This document shows positions 25,221 through 34,177 of a stretch of 44,443 bases of DNA, in pieces. A program made the position numbers and the translations under genes. The DNA is from Comamonadaceae bacterium (lineage in GTDB: Bacteria > Pseudomonadota > Gammaproteobacteria > Burkholderiales > Burkholderiaceae_C), in contig PNMF01000010.1 of the NCBI GenBank assembly GCA_013823485.1, positions 1 through 44,443 on the forward strand, written 5' to 3'. The notes below the pieces were generated by a model. It saw nothing but the letters and a program-made list of their open reading frames with translations, was not told where the DNA came from and did no database searches. Numbering within the stretch: the first letter of the stretch is position 1; each line of letters begins with the position of its first letter.

Positions 25221-25976
25221 ATGACCAGCGGCTGGTCCCTGCCCTGGGAGGCGCCCTGGTTCGCCCCGCTGGCGGGCTGGGGCCCCGGCCTGCCGGCGCC
25301 GGATGCGGCCGGCACCTTCCCCGACGATCTGCCCGATGCCCTGAACCGGCTGGGCCCGCTGCCGGTGCGCTTCGTCCCCCAGTCGGCCCTGCCCGACGGC
25401 ACGGCCTACGAGCAGTTCATCTTCGACACCGGCAGCGTGCCCACCCGCACCAACCTGCACGACGCCTTCAACGGCCTGTGCTGGCACCGCTTTCCGCAAA
25501 CCAAACTCGGGCTCAACCGGCTGCAGGCGGCCGAGATCGCCCGGGCCGGCGTGGGCGCCGTCCGGGGGCCGTTGCGCGACGCCCTGACCCTGTTCGACGA
25601 AAACGCCGCGCTGCTGCAGGCCCCGCCCGAGCTGTGGGAAGCCCTGCTGGCGCGCGACTGGCAGCGCCTGTTCCTGGACCAGCGGGCGCTGTGGGCGCAG
25701 AGCCGGCTGGTGGTCTTCGGCCACGCCTTGCTGGAAAAGCTGGTGAGTCCTTACAAATCGATCACCGCCCATGTGCTGCGCTGGCCGGTGCCGCCAGAGC
25801 TCGGTGCCGACCTGTCGGCCTGGGATGCCTGGCTGGCGCAGGCGGTGTCCGCCGACCGCCTGCAGGCCAAGCCGTTCACCCCGCTGCCAGTGCTGGGTGT
25901 ACCGGGCTGGTGGCCGGCCAACGCCGATCCGGCCTTCTACGCCGACACCACCGTCTTCCGGCCACCCCGGGCTTGA
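25221..25976 (+). CDS. DUF3025 family protein
   Basis: 251 residues. The family pattern is YEQFIFDTGSVPTRTNLHDAFNGL, here given by its ends at ~62-85, then CWHRFPQTKLGLNRLQAAEI and LTLFDENAALL. No catalytic motif that I can name. No signal peptide; cytoplasmic. It follows pyrC by 17 bases and probably shares its transcript. Its stop codon lies inside the -35 box of the htpX heat-shock-type promoter. Confidence 0.85.
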   Translation: MTSGWSLPWEAPWFAPLAGWGPGLPAPDAAGTFPDDLPDALNRLGPLPVRFVPQSALPDGTAYEQFIFDTGSVPTRTNLHDAFNGLCWHRFPQTKLGLNRLQAAEIARAGVGAVRGPLRDALTLFDENAALLQAPPELWEALLARDWQRLFLDQRALWAQSRLVVFGHALLEKLVSPYKSITAHVLRWPVPPELGADLSAWDAWLAQAVSADRLQAKPFTPLPVLGVPGWWPANADPAFYADTTVFRPPRA

Positions 25977-25999
25977 ATCGGCGGGCGGCGGCGCCATAT
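25972..25999 (+). promoter_or_regulatory. Sigma32-like heat-shock promoter of htpX
   Basis: CTTGAAT (25972-25978), a 13-base spacer and CGCCATAT (25992-25999). Compared with the established sigma32 consensus CTTGAAA-N13-CCCCATNT, 6 of 7 and 7 of 8 positions agree. It leaves a leader of about 105 bases before the htpX ATG. Confidence 0.7.
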
Positions 26000-26112
26000 C
26001 GGCTTCTCGGTATCATGCGCAGCCGCTGCCCCCGGGGAACCCGGACAGGCCCGCCCGGGTCTGAAGCAGCATCGGCCGCACGGTCCGGCCACACCCACTC
26101 CACGGAGCCCAC

Positions 26113-26985
26113 ATGAAACGCATCCTGCTGCTCGTCCTCACCAACGTCGCTGTCATGGCGGTGCTGCTGATCACCACCCGCCTCCTCGGGGTGGATCGGT
26201 TCCTCACCGCCAACGGCCTCAACCTGACGGCGCTGGCCGGCTTCTCGCTGGTGATCGGTTTCGGCGGCGCCTTCATCTCGCTGCTCATCAGCAAGCCGAT
26301 GGCCAAGTTCAGCACCGGCGCGCGCGTCATCAGCCAGCCGCAGAACGCCGACGAAGCCTGGATCGTGCAGACGGTCGAGAAATTCGCCCGCCAGGCCAAC
26401 ATCGGCATGCCCGAAGTCGCCATCTTCGAAGGCGCGCCCAACGCGTTTGCCACCGGCGCCTTCAAGAACTCCGCGCTGGTGGCGGTGTCCACCGGCCTGC
26501 TGCAGAACATGACCCGCGAAGAGGTCGAGGCTGTCATCGGCCACGAGGTGGCCCACGTCGCCAACGGCGACATGGTCACCATGACCCTGATCCAGGGCGT
26601 CATGAACACCTTCGTGGTGTTCCTCAGCCGCGTCATCGGCTATGCGGTCGACGCCTTCCTGCGCAAGGGTGACAGCCAGAGCAGCGGCCCCGGCATCGGC
26701 TATATGGTGACCACCATCGTCATGGACATCATCCTGGGTTTCCTGGCCGCCATCATCGTGGCCTGGTTCAGCCGCCAGCGCGAGTTCCGTGCCGACGCCG
26801 GTGCCGCCCAGCTCATGGGCCGCAAGCAGCCCATGATCAACGCCCTGGCCCGCCTGGGCGGCCTGACCCCGGGCGAACTGCCCAAGACCATGCAGGCCAT
26901 GGGCATCACCGGCAGCCTGGGCAAGCTGTTCAGCACCCACCCGCCGATCGAGGAGCGCATCGCCGCCCTGCAGCAGAACGGCTGA
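26113..26985 (+). CDS. htpX: Membrane zinc metalloprotease HtpX
   Basis: 290 residues. Two N-terminal hydrophobic segments ([20 protein letters not shown] and [19 protein letters not shown]), then the M48 zinc motif [13 protein letters not shown] (HExxH), two more membrane segments, and the third ligand region [12 protein letters not shown]. It degrades damaged inner-membrane proteins together with FtsH in other bacteria. CGGAGCCCAC precedes the ATG. Alone in its transcript: a sigma32-like promoter before it and a terminator after it. Confidence 0.96.
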   Translation: MKRILLLVLTNVAVMAVLLITTRLLGVDRFLTANGLNLTALAGFSLVIGFGGAFISLLISKPMAKFSTGARVISQPQNADEAWIVQTVEKFARQANIGMPEVAIFEGAPNAFATGAFKNSALVAVSTGLLQNMTREEVEAVIGHEVAHVANGDMVTMTLIQGVMNTFVVFLSRVIGYAVDAFLRKGDSQSSGPGIGYMVTTIVMDIILGFLAAIIVAWFSRQREFRADAGAAQLMGRKQPMINALARLGGLTPGELPKTMQAMGITGSLGKLFSTHPPIEERIAALQQNG

Positions 26986-27005
26986 CCCGGCGCTGCCGTC
27001 CATGG

Positions 27006-27034
27006 AAAAGGCCGCCTTCGGGCGGCCTTTTTTT
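27006..27034 (+). terminator. Rho-independent terminator of htpX
   Basis: Stem AAAGGCCGCC / GGCGGCCTTT with a TTCG tetraloop, followed by seven T. It lies 20 bases after the htpX stop. Confidence 0.92.
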
Positions 27035-27141
27035 GTGTGCTTCGGCCCATCTTCTGATCAATGTCTGAAGGATGCAATCGGCGGGGACCTAACTGCCCGC
27101 AAGAGCAACTGATGGTGTTCTGCATCCCTCAGGAGCCCTCC

Positions 27142-27606
27142 ATGATCAGCACCCACCCATCACGCGACAGCTGCCGCACTTCCCCTGCAATCACACCTCG
27201 CGAGGCCCTGGCAGACGACACCCGCCAGCCCGAAGCTCGGCTGGTCGATGAGGTGCGTTCAACCGGATCATCCAGTCCGCGGAGCGTCCTTTTTCCAAGC
27301 CCGCAGCGCCGTGTCGAACACCTTGATCCGAGTCGAGAGCAGCTGTTGCGCTACCGGCAGGCTGCCGCCGCCCAGCAAAACGGGGTAGAGACCAAAGTGA
27401 ACCAGTTGTTCGAGGGCAGCAGCCTCAAGGAACTGCTGGTGAGCCCGCCCTTGAGCAACCCGGACTACATCGACCTGCTGTACCGCCTGCTGGCCTGGCG
27501 AAAATCCGTCGATGCTTGCGAGCGACTGGAGAGAAGGATCCAGCTTCTTCAGACCGAAGAGCCGCCTTTGGCTCCTGCCGAAACGCTGGACAGCGGGGGA
27601 CTTTGA
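27142..27606 (+). CDS. Hypothetical protein
   Basis: 154 residues from MISTHPSRDSCRTSP, chosen because AGGAG lies 6 bases upstream; a further ATG at 27061 has no ribosome site. The first ~75 residues are Ser/Pro/Arg-rich and probably disordered. The second half (EGSSLKELLVSPPLSNPDYI, then LLYRLLAWRKSVDACERLERRIQLL) is helical, and the last part may form a short coiled coil. I do not recognise it. It could be a secretion-apparatus or surface-related small protein, but nothing nearby supports that. It converges on the glycine-zipper gene with no gap. Confidence 0.5.
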   Translation: MISTHPSRDSCRTSPAITPREALADDTRQPEARLVDEVRSTGSSSPRSVLFPSPQRRVEHLDPSREQLLRYRQAAAAQQNGVETKVNQLFEGSSLKELLVSPPLSNPDYIDLLYRLLAWRKSVDACERLERRIQLLQTEEPPLAPAETLDSGGL

Positions 27607-28323
27607 TCAGTCCCGGTCCCAGCGGCGACCGTCGCGGTCCCAGTCGCGGTGGCCGTGGTGTCGGTCGTCCCAGCGCCGGTCGCCGTCGTACGGGCGGTGG
27701 TAGCGCTGGCCGTTGATGACCACCACACCCGAGGTGGCCGGATAGTAGGTGGTACCGGAGTGGATCTGGGTCCGGGCCGGGTACGGTGTCTGGTAGATCA
27801 CCTGCGGCCGGGGCTGGTAGGCCGGCGGAGCCGCCGGCAGCGCATCGACCGGTGCCACGTTCAGGCGTACGAAGCGGCCCGGGTCCTGGGCCATCTGGGT
27901 GCGGTACTGGCGGCCTGCGTATTCGTAGACCACGTCGTAGGCCACGGTGCGCGGCTCGTACATGGTCTGGGTGCCGCAGCGGGTGATGGTCTCGCTCTGC
28001 GCCGGCCCCCGGCCTTCGATGCGGTCGCCCAGCATGGCGCCACCGATCAGGCCGATGACGGTGGCCGCCGCCCGCCCGCCACCGTTGCCGATGGCATTGC
28101 CTGCTGCACCGCCCGCCACCGCGCCGAGCAGCGCGCCGGCACCGGAGCTGCGGCCCTCATAGGTGACGACTTCATCGCTGCAGATCTGGCGGGGTACCGC
28201 CACCTGCTGAATGACCGGGGTGCTGCTGATGACGCGGCCCTGTTCTTCCTGGGCCTGGGCGATGCCGTGGCCGGCCAGCGCGGTGCAGGCCAGGGTCAAC
28301 AGCGAAAGGCGACGGGTGTTCAT
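27607..28323 (-). CDS. Glycine-zipper 2TM-domain envelope protein
   Basis: 238 residues. Signal peptide MNTRRLSLLTLACTALAGHG with cleavage near AQA. The domain at ~60-100 (SGAGALLGAVAGGAAGNAIG, then GLIGGAMLGDRIEGR) is the glycine-zipper of the Rick_17kDa/SlyB outer-membrane family, but there is no lipobox Cys. The C-terminal third is rich in His, Arg, Asp and Tyr (RYHRPYDGDRRWDDRHHGH), possibly metal- or surface-binding. AAGGAG lies before the ATG. Role unknown; relatives stabilise the envelope. Confidence 0.85.
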   Translation of the reverse strand: MNTRRLSLLTLACTALAGHGIAQAQEEQGRVISSTPVIQQVAVPRQICSDEVVTYEGRSSGAGALLGAVAGGAAGNAIGNGGGRAAATVIGLIGGAMLGDRIEGRGPAQSETITRCGTQTMYEPRTVAYDVVYEYAGRQYRTQMAQDPGRFVRLNVAPVDALPAAPPAYQPRPQVIYQTPYPARTQIHSGTTYYPATSGVVVINGQRYHRPYDGDRRWDDRHHGHRDWDRDGRRWDRD

Positions 28324-28421
28324 GAAGAACTCCTTGCAAAAAACGTGTGCCAATGCTGCCGCAAACCCCGATCCGGCGTGTGGCTGCCATGTAAAGAAAA
28401 CGGGCATTCCCGCCAACCGGG

Positions 28422-30245
28422 TCACGCGGCCATCACCGCCCGCCCCAGCGCCTCCGCCACCTTGATCCCGTCCACCCCCGCCGACAGGATGCCGCCGGCA
28501 TAACCCGCGCCTTCGCCGGCCGGGTACAGGCCGGTGGTGTTGAGGCTTTGCAGGTCGTCGCCGCGGGTGATGCGCAGCGGCGCCGAGGTGCGGGTCTCGA
28601 CGCCGGTGAGCAGGGCGTCGGGCATGTCGTAGCCGCGGATCTTGCGGCCGAACACTGGCAGGGCTTCGCGCATGGCTTCGATGGCGTAGGCGGGCAGGGC
28701 GGCGGCCAGATCGGTCAGGTGCACGCCCGGCTTGTACGACGGCTCCACCTCGCCCAGCGCGGTGCTGGGGCGGGCGGCCAGGAAGTCTTCCACCCGCTGG
28801 GCCGGGGCTTCGTAGGTGCCGCCGCCCAGCTCGAAGGCCCGGGCCTCCAGCTGGCGCTGCAGCACCACGCCGGCCAGCGGGTGGTGCTGCCCTTGCTGTC
28901 GCAGGGTGCGGGCCTGTTCGGCGTAGCGCGGGCCGTCGGTCTCGCCGAAGGCGGCGGTCCACAGCGGCAGGTCGTCGGGGAAGGTCTGGGGGAAGTCGGC
29001 CGGGTCAATGCCGACGACCATGCCGGCATTCGCATTGCGCTCGGCCCGCGAATACTGGCTCATGCCGTTGGTGACCACCCGGCCGGGCTCGCTGGTGGCG
29101 GCCACGACGGTGCCGCCCGGGCACATGCAGAAGCTGTAGACCGCGCGTCCGTTGGCGGCGTGGTGCACCAGTTTGTAGTCGGCCGCGCCCAGCAGCGGAT
29201 GGCCGGCGTGCCGGCCCCAGCGGGCCCGATCGATCACGCCCTGCGGGTGTTCGATGCGGAAGCCCACCGAGAACGCCTTGGCCTCCATGAAGACGCCGGC
29301 GTCCCAGAGCCAGGCAAAGGTGTCGCGCGAGCTGTGGCCGAGTGCCAGCACCGCATGGCGAACCGGCATCTCCCGATGCTCGCCGGTGGCCAGGTGGTGA
29401 ACCTGCAGGCCGACCAGGCGCTGTCGGCCTTCGCCTTCGGGTTCGAACCGCGCACCGGTCACCTGGTGTTCGAAGCGGATCTCGCCGCCCAGCGCGGTGA
29501 TCTTCTCGCGCATGGCTTCGACCACCTTCACCAGTTTGAAGGTGCCGATGTGCGGGTGGGCCATGTACAAGATCTCCGGCGGCGCACCGGCCTCCACGAA
29601 TTCCTGCATGACCTTGCGGCCCAGGAAACGCGGGTCCTTGATCTGGCTGTAGAGCTTGCCGTCGGAAAACAGGCCGGCACCGCCTTCGCCGTACTGCACG
29701 TTGCTCTGCGGGTTCAGCACTTTCTTGCGCCACAGGCCCCAGGTGTCTTTGGTGCGCTGGCGCACCGGCCGCCCGCGTTCCAGCACGATGGGCCGCAGGC
29801 CCATCTGGGCCAGCGCCAGGGCAGCGAACAGGCCGCACGGCCCCAGGCCGATGACCACCGGCCGGTCTTCCTCGTGGGCCGGCCAGCCCGGTGGCGCCTG
29901 CACCGGGGCGCGCCACTGCATGTCGGGGGTGGGGATGATGTGCGGATGGTCCGCATGGCGGGCCAGCAGCGCGGCCTCGCGGGTCGGGTCGGTCAGGGTC
30001 AGGTCGACGATGTAGACCGCGCGCAGGTCGGCCTTGCGGGCGTCGAAGCTGCGTTTGAAGACCTGCAGCTGCGCGATGTCGGCCTGCTCCACGCCCAGCG
30101 CTTCGGCGGCCAGGCGCCGCAGGCTGGCCTCGGGGTGGGGCGGGGGCGCCCGGTCGGCGTCGGTTTCGGTGGGGGCGTCGGCGGCGCGGCGGGTCTCGAA
30201 AGGAACCTCGGTCAGCGGCAGCTTGAGTTCGGCGATGCGGATCAT
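28422..30245 (-). CDS. FAD-dependent dehydrogenase of the COG2509 type
   Basis: 607 residues. The N-terminal ~95 residues form a small ferredoxin-like domain (VFKRSFDARKADLRAVYIVD). The FAD-binding GLGPCGLFAALALAQMG lies at ~133-150 with ERGRPVRQR after it (variant of GxGxxG...E). The block NPQSNVQYGEGGAGLFSDGK, followed by LYSQIKD, is diagnostic for this family, and GEGAGYAGGILSAGVDG closes the FAD site. Substrate unknown. Its 5' end is divergent from the RNase P RNA gene, with no Shine-Dalgarno obvious. Confidence 0.88.
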   Translation of the reverse strand: MIRIAELKLPLTEVPFETRRAADAPTETDADRAPPPHPEASLRRLAAEALGVEQADIAQLQVFKRSFDARKADLRAVYIVDLTLTDPTREAALLARHADHPHIIPTPDMQWRAPVQAPPGWPAHEEDRPVVIGLGPCGLFAALALAQMGLRPIVLERGRPVRQRTKDTWGLWRKKVLNPQSNVQYGEGGAGLFSDGKLYSQIKDPRFLGRKVMQEFVEAGAPPEILYMAHPHIGTFKLVKVVEAMREKITALGGEIRFEHQVTGARFEPEGEGRQRLVGLQVHHLATGEHREMPVRHAVLALGHSSRDTFAWLWDAGVFMEAKAFSVGFRIEHPQGVIDRARWGRHAGHPLLGAADYKLVHHAANGRAVYSFCMCPGGTVVAATSEPGRVVTNGMSQYSRAERNANAGMVVGIDPADFPQTFPDDLPLWTAAFGETDGPRYAEQARTLRQQGQHHPLAGVVLQRQLEARAFELGGGTYEAPAQRVEDFLAARPSTALGEVEPSYKPGVHLTDLAAALPAYAIEAMREALPVFGRKIRGYDMPDALLTGVETRTSAPLRITRGDDLQSLNTTGLYPAGEGAGYAGGILSAGVDGIKVAEALGRAVMAA

Positions 30246-30316
30246 GGCGGTGCGGGCTTGTGGCGATCAAGCAGGTGCGCGCCGGGCTGGCGCGCAGGGG
30301 GCCGATAATACCGGCC

Positions 30317-30667
30317 GTGGAGCGCGCCGGACCGCCGCTGGCACAGGGCCCGAAAGGGTGTGCTGGAGGAACGTCCGGACTGCACAGGACAGCGTAGGAG
30401 GTAACACCTCTCCACCGAAAGACCGGCCGGGGCAACCCGGGCGGCCCCAAGGTGAGGATCAGAGCAACAGAGACGAGCCGATTCAGTTCGGGTGAAACGG
30501 GCAATCTCTACGCGCAGCAATACCAAATAGGCCAGCGTCGAGGTGGTTCCGCTGAGCTGGCGGGTAGGTAGCACCGAGCCGGGTGGGCAACCCCCGGCCC
30601 AGATGAATGGCGGTCACGCCCCGGGCAACCGGGGTGCACAGAATCCGGCTTACAGGCGCGCTTCACA
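30317..30667 (+). ncRNA. rnpB: RNase P RNA (type A)
   Basis: This is the catalytic RNA that matures tRNA 5' ends. Conserved blocks are seen: GGAGGAACGTCCGGAC (P4 5' strand and flanks), AGATGAATGGCGGTCACG (J/P region) and ACAGAATCCGGCTTACAGG near the 3' end, which closes P4. The ends pair as P1: AGCGCGCC (30321-30328) with GGCGCGCT (30655-30662). A GATAAT -10 at 30304-30309 sits 7 bases before the 5' end. Ends are approximate to a few bases. Bases 30246-30316 are the intergenic region shared with the FAD dehydrogenase. Confidence 0.95.
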
Positions 30668-30675
30668 CTATTCAA

Positions 30676-30756
30676 CCCCCACGCTCCGCCGCTGCGCGGG
30701 TCGCTGCCCCCCGAGGGGGCTGGGCCTGCCTTGGGGGCGGCCCGGCGGCTGGCCCA
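30676..30756 (+). repeat. GC-rich intergenic repeat, copy 1
   Basis: It contains CCCCCACGCT, then GCTGCCCCCCGAGGGGGC, then CTTGGGGGCGGCCCGGCGG. The same three blocks occur in inverted orientation at 41788-41870. I recall this element as frequent between genes of Comamonadaceae. Confidence 0.75.
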
Positions 30757-30763
30757 TTTTTTT
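30721..30763 (+). terminator. Probable rnpB terminator formed by the repeat
   Basis: TGGGCC (30721-30726) pairs with GGCCCA (30751-30756), an inner GCC/GGC pairing is possible, and seven T follow at once. The right half of the intergenic repeat supplies the stem. Confidence 0.55.
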
Positions 30764-30808
30764 CTCCGACCTCGTTTTCGCGCCTGTCGCGGGCCTGCTG
30801 GCGTGGCT

Positions 30809-32530
30809 TCAGGCGTTGAATCCGGCCAGGCTCTGGATGCGCTCCACGTGGGCGAGCAGGGAGCGGCGGGCCACGGGCCAGAGGCGTTCGGGCACGTCGT
30901 CGTAGGCCAGTTTCACCCAGTCGTCTGCGGTGCCGTCGGGCCGGGCCTGCATGGCGCGGGCGACTTTGGCTTCGCGGGCCAGGCGGTGGGCCTTGAGCTG
31001 GCGGATGGCGACCCGGGCGCCGCCTTCGACCGGCGCGCTGGGGTGGTCGGCGCTCTGGCGCAGGTCGCCCAGCACGTAGCCATGGGCCGGCAGGATGAAT
31101 TCGATGCCGTGGCGTTCGCAGGCCTGGTCCAGCCGGTCGAGCGAGTTCAGGTAGGCGTCCATGTTGCCGTCGGGCGGGTCGATGACGGTGGTGCTGCCGT
31201 TCAGGATGTGGTCGCCCGAGAACAGCAGGCCGTCTTCCACCAGCACCAGGCACAGGTGGTTGGCCGCATGGCCGGGGGTGTGGATCACCTCCAGCGTATG
31301 GCTGACGGCGGTGCTGCCGTCCACCCCCACCAGTTCGATCAGCTCGCCGTCGGCCAGGGCCCGGTCGGGCACGAAATGGCTGTTGGCGCGGGCGGTGGGC
31401 GCGCTGGGCAGGCCCAGCACCGGCGGCGTCTGCAGGCCGGCCTGGGTGCACAGGGCCTGCAGGCGCGCTGCGCCGGGCGAATGGTCGGCATGGGAGTGGG
31501 TGCAGACGATGGCGCGCAGCGCGCCGCCGGTGGCCCGCCAGAGCCGGTCGATGTGGGCGGGCTCGTCCGGGCCGGGGTCGATCACCACGTAGCCGGTGGC
31601 CGGGTCGCCCACGATGTAGCTGTTGGTGCCCGGGCCGGTCATGAAGCCGGGGTTGGGCGCGGTCAGCCGCATGACGTTGCGCAGCAGGGCCACCGGCTGC
31701 TCGGTCTGCCAGTCCAGCGTGTGCACGATCTGCCCTTCCGGGCTGACCAGGGCCAGTTCCCCGAACGGCGCTTCGTGCTCCATGTGGCGCGACTCGTGTC
31801 CGTTGGTGAAGCCGGCGCGGGGGCAGCTGGTCCAGAGCGGGCGGTCGTCCACCGCGCAGGCGTCCAGCACCGACTGCACCGTGGCATGGTGCTGCAGCCG
31901 CTCCAGCGTGCGGATGGTGGGGAAGATGATGAAGAACTGCCCGGCGGCATGCCGCTCCAGCGCTTCCTGCGGGCGCACCCAGACTGGCTCGAACTGCTCC
32001 GATTCGTCGGCCACCGGCTGCTGGCCTTCCGGCATGCGGGCGACCAGAAAGGGCACGTCGAAGCGGCGCGGCAGGTCGCGGTCGGTGATCCAGTGGGCCA
32101 GCACGAAGACGCTGGCGGCATCCAGGGTGAGGCCGCGTTCGCGGCATTGCTGCGGCAAGGGCAGCTGGCGGTCGAGCGTGGCGATGTCGTTGTCGTCGGC
32201 CATCCGGCCGTCCGGGTGGCGGGCCAGCAGAACGCCCAGCTCTTCGAAGCTCTCGCGGATGGCGGCAATGGCCTGGGTCAGGGCGGTGTCGTCCTGGGTC
32301 GGTCGGCGGCTGGCCACGTCGAAGCTCCGGCTGTCCGCCGCATCGATGCCGCCGCCCGGGAACACGTAGGCGCCGGGGGCAAAGCTGGCGGTCATGGAGC
32401 GGCGCGTCATGAGCACCTCGATGCCGGGTCGGGCCGGGTCGGTGCTGTCGCGCAGCAGCAGCACGGTGGCGGCGGGGCGCAGCGGGGCCGGGCTGCGGGC
32501 GGGGTGCAGGAGCTGGGTGGGGCGGACCAT
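30809..32530 (-). CDS. NUDIX hydrolase - metallo-beta-lactamase fusion protein
   Basis: 573 residues. An N-terminal NUDIX-like domain (~20-250) has [10 protein letters not shown] and the box core [14 protein letters not shown]; the stretch between the glycine and REsxEE is longer than in the canonical box, as in NUDT19-like proteins. A metallo-beta-lactamase domain (~290-490) has [24 protein letters not shown] and [11 protein letters not shown] (metal ligands), followed by a winged LACTB2-like C-terminus ([14 protein letters not shown]). It may act on CoA derivatives or RNA; unproven. Promoter CACAAT is 6 bases before the ATG, back to back with dapF. Confidence 0.88.
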   Translation of the reverse strand: MVRPTQLLHPARSPAPLRPAATVLLLRDSTDPARPGIEVLMTRRSMTASFAPGAYVFPGGGIDAADSRSFDVASRRPTQDDTALTQAIAAIRESFEELGVLLARHPDGRMADDNDIATLDRQLPLPQQCRERGLTLDAASVFVLAHWITDRDLPRRFDVPFLVARMPEGQQPVADESEQFEPVWVRPQEALERHAAGQFFIIFPTIRTLERLQHHATVQSVLDACAVDDRPLWTSCPRAGFTNGHESRHMEHEAPFGELALVSPEGQIVHTLDWQTEQPVALLRNVMRLTAPNPGFMTGPGTNSYIVGDPATGYVVIDPGPDEPAHIDRLWRATGGALRAIVCTHSHADHSPGAARLQALCTQAGLQTPPVLGLPSAPTARANSHFVPDRALADGELIELVGVDGSTAVSHTLEVIHTPGHAANHLCLVLVEDGLLFSGDHILNGSTTVIDPPDGNMDAYLNSLDRLDQACERHGIEFILPAHGYVLGDLRQSADHPSAPVEGGARVAIRQLKAHRLAREAKVARAMQARPDGTADDWVKLAYDDVPERLWPVARRSLLAHVERIQSLAGFNA

Positions 32531-32536
32531 GCGGTC

Positions 32537-32542
32537 ATTGTG
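32537..32542 (-). promoter_or_regulatory. -10 element of the NUDIX-MBL gene (leaderless type)
   Basis: CACAAT on the minus strand ends 6 bases before ATG 32530; no Shine-Dalgarno. Confidence 0.5.
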
Positions 32543-32583
32543 CGGGAACCAGCCGCCGGTCGCCTGTCGCGGGAGCGAGCGCC

Positions 32584-32589
32584 GATAAT
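32584..32589 (+). promoter_or_regulatory. -10 element of dapF (leaderless type)
   Basis: GATAAT ends 6 bases before ATG 32596; no Shine-Dalgarno. The two divergent -10 boxes here are 41 bases apart. Confidence 0.55.
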
Positions 32590-32595
32590 GGCGCG

Positions 32596-33468
32596 ATGCA
32601 GATCCGCTTCACCAAGATGCAGGGCGCGGGCAACGACTTCGTGGTGCTCGACGAGACGCAAGGCCGTCTGGGCCTGGGTCCGGCCCAGTACCGCTGGCTG
32701 GCCGACCGCCACTTCGGCGTCGGCGCCGACCAGATCCTCACCGTGCGGCCTTCGCCCGGCCCGGGCCTGGACTTCGAATACGTCATCCACAACGCCGACG
32801 GCGGCGAGGTGGAGCATTGCGGCAACGGCGCCCGCTGCTTCGTGCGCTATGTGCACGACCACGGCCTGAGCGAACGCAACCCGCTGCGGGTGAAGGTGAA
32901 GCAGGGCGAGCTCAGCCTGCTGCGCTTGCCGGACGGCCGCGTCACGGTCGACATGGGCGCGCCGGTGTTCGAGCCCGCCCGCATCCCGTTCGACCCGGCC
33001 GGCCTGCCGTCGCCGGACGCCGGCCGTTACCAGCCCTGGCCGCTGGACTTCGCCGGGGGCCAGGCGGGCGTGGCCGTGGTCTCCATGGGCAACCCGCATG
33101 CCGTGCTGCGGGTGGACGATGTCGACACCGCGCCGGTGGCCGAATGGGGCCCGCAGATCGAACACCACCCGCGTTTTCCGCGCCGGGTGAACGTGGGCTT
33201 CCTGCAGGTGGTGGACCGCGCCACCGTGCGCCTGCGGGTGTTCGAGCGCGGCTCCGGCGAGACCCTGGCCTGCGGCACCGGCGCCTGCGCGGCGGTGGTG
33301 GCCGGCATCCGCCTGGGCTGGCTCGATGCGCGGGTCGACGTGCACACCCGAGGCGGCCTGCTCACCATCGAATGGCCTGGCCTGGAGCGGCTGGATGCAC
33401 CGGTCATGATGACCGGCCCGGCCACCTCTGTTTTCGAGGGCACGGTCGACGTGCCCGATCTGCCCTGA
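32596..33468 (+). CDS. dapF: Diaminopimelate epimerase
   Basis: 290 residues. It interconverts LL- and meso-diaminopimelate for lysine and peptidoglycan synthesis. Both catalytic cysteines are in their motifs: [10 protein letters not shown] (residues ~74-83) and [14 protein letters not shown] (~222-235). The N-terminus [20 protein letters not shown] is the family signature. First of a dapF-DUF484-xerC run, the same order as in E. coli. Confidence 0.97.
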   Translation: MQIRFTKMQGAGNDFVVLDETQGRLGLGPAQYRWLADRHFGVGADQILTVRPSPGPGLDFEYVIHNADGGEVEHCGNGARCFVRYVHDHGLSERNPLRVKVKQGELSLLRLPDGRVTVDMGAPVFEPARIPFDPAGLPSPDAGRYQPWPLDFAGGQAGVAVVSMGNPHAVLRVDDVDTAPVAEWGPQIEHHPRFPRRVNVGFLQVVDRATVRLRVFERGSGETLACGTGACAAVVAGIRLGWLDARVDVHTRGGLLTIEWPGLERLDAPVMMTGPATSVFEGTVDVPDLP

Positions 33469-33473
33469 ACACC

Positions 33474-34175
33474 ATGAAATCCGACGCCATCCCCCCCATC
33501 ACCGAAGACGACATCGCCAACTACCTGGCCAACACGCCCGACTTCTTCGAGCGCCACGCCAGCCTCCTGGCGGCGGTGCAGCTCACCAGCCCGCACGGCC
33601 AGCGGGCGGTCAGCCTGCAGGAGCGGCAGGCAGAGATGCTGCGCGAGAAGATCCGCGGCCTGGAGCTGCGCGCGGCCGACATGATCCGCCACGGCCAGGA
33701 GAACACCGTCATTGCCGACCGGCTTCAGCGCTGGACCCGCGAGCTGCTGCTGACCCGCGAGCCGCGCGATCTGCCGCTGGTGGCCACGCGCGAACTCGCG
33801 CGGCTGTTCCTGGTGCCGCAGGTGGCCGTCAAGGTCTGGGGCGTGGACGCGCCGTTCGCGGCCGAAGCCTGGGCCACCGGCGCCAGCGAAGACGTGAAGG
33901 CCTTTGCCTCGTCGCTCTCGCTGCCGTATTGCGGCGGCAACCCGGGCCTGGAAGCCGCTGGCTGGCTGGACGATCCGGGCACGGTGCAGTCGCTGGCGCT
34001 CATTCCGCTGCGCGCCGGGGCGGCGCCCGAAGCCTTCGGCCTGCTGGTGCTGGCCTCGGCCGATCCGCAGCGTTTCGCCGCCGACATGGGCACCGATTTC
34101 CTGGAGCGCATCGGCGAACTCACCAGCGCGGCCTTCGCGCGCCTGCGACCGGTGGTGCCGCCCGCGGTGCACTGA
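33474..34175 (+). CDS. DUF484 family protein (GAF-like)
   Basis: 233 residues. ITEDDIANYLANTPDFFERH is the DUF484 opening; VSLQERQAEMLREKIRGLEL is a coiled-coil linker of ~40 residues, then a GAF-like domain to the end (SLALIPLRAGAAPEAFGLLV). Its constant place between dapF and xerC suggests a link to chromosome or wall processes, but the function is unknown. It starts 5 bases after the dapF stop. Confidence 0.9.
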   Translation: MKSDAIPPITEDDIANYLANTPDFFERHASLLAAVQLTSPHGQRAVSLQERQAEMLREKIRGLELRAADMIRHGQENTVIADRLQRWTRELLLTREPRDLPLVATRELARLFLVPQVAVKVWGVDAPFAAEAWATGASEDVKAFASSLSLPYCGGNPGLEAAGWLDDPGTVQSLALIPLRAGAAPEAFGLLVLASADPQRFAADMGTDFLERIGELTSAAFARLRPVVPPAVH

Positions 34176-34177
34176 GC

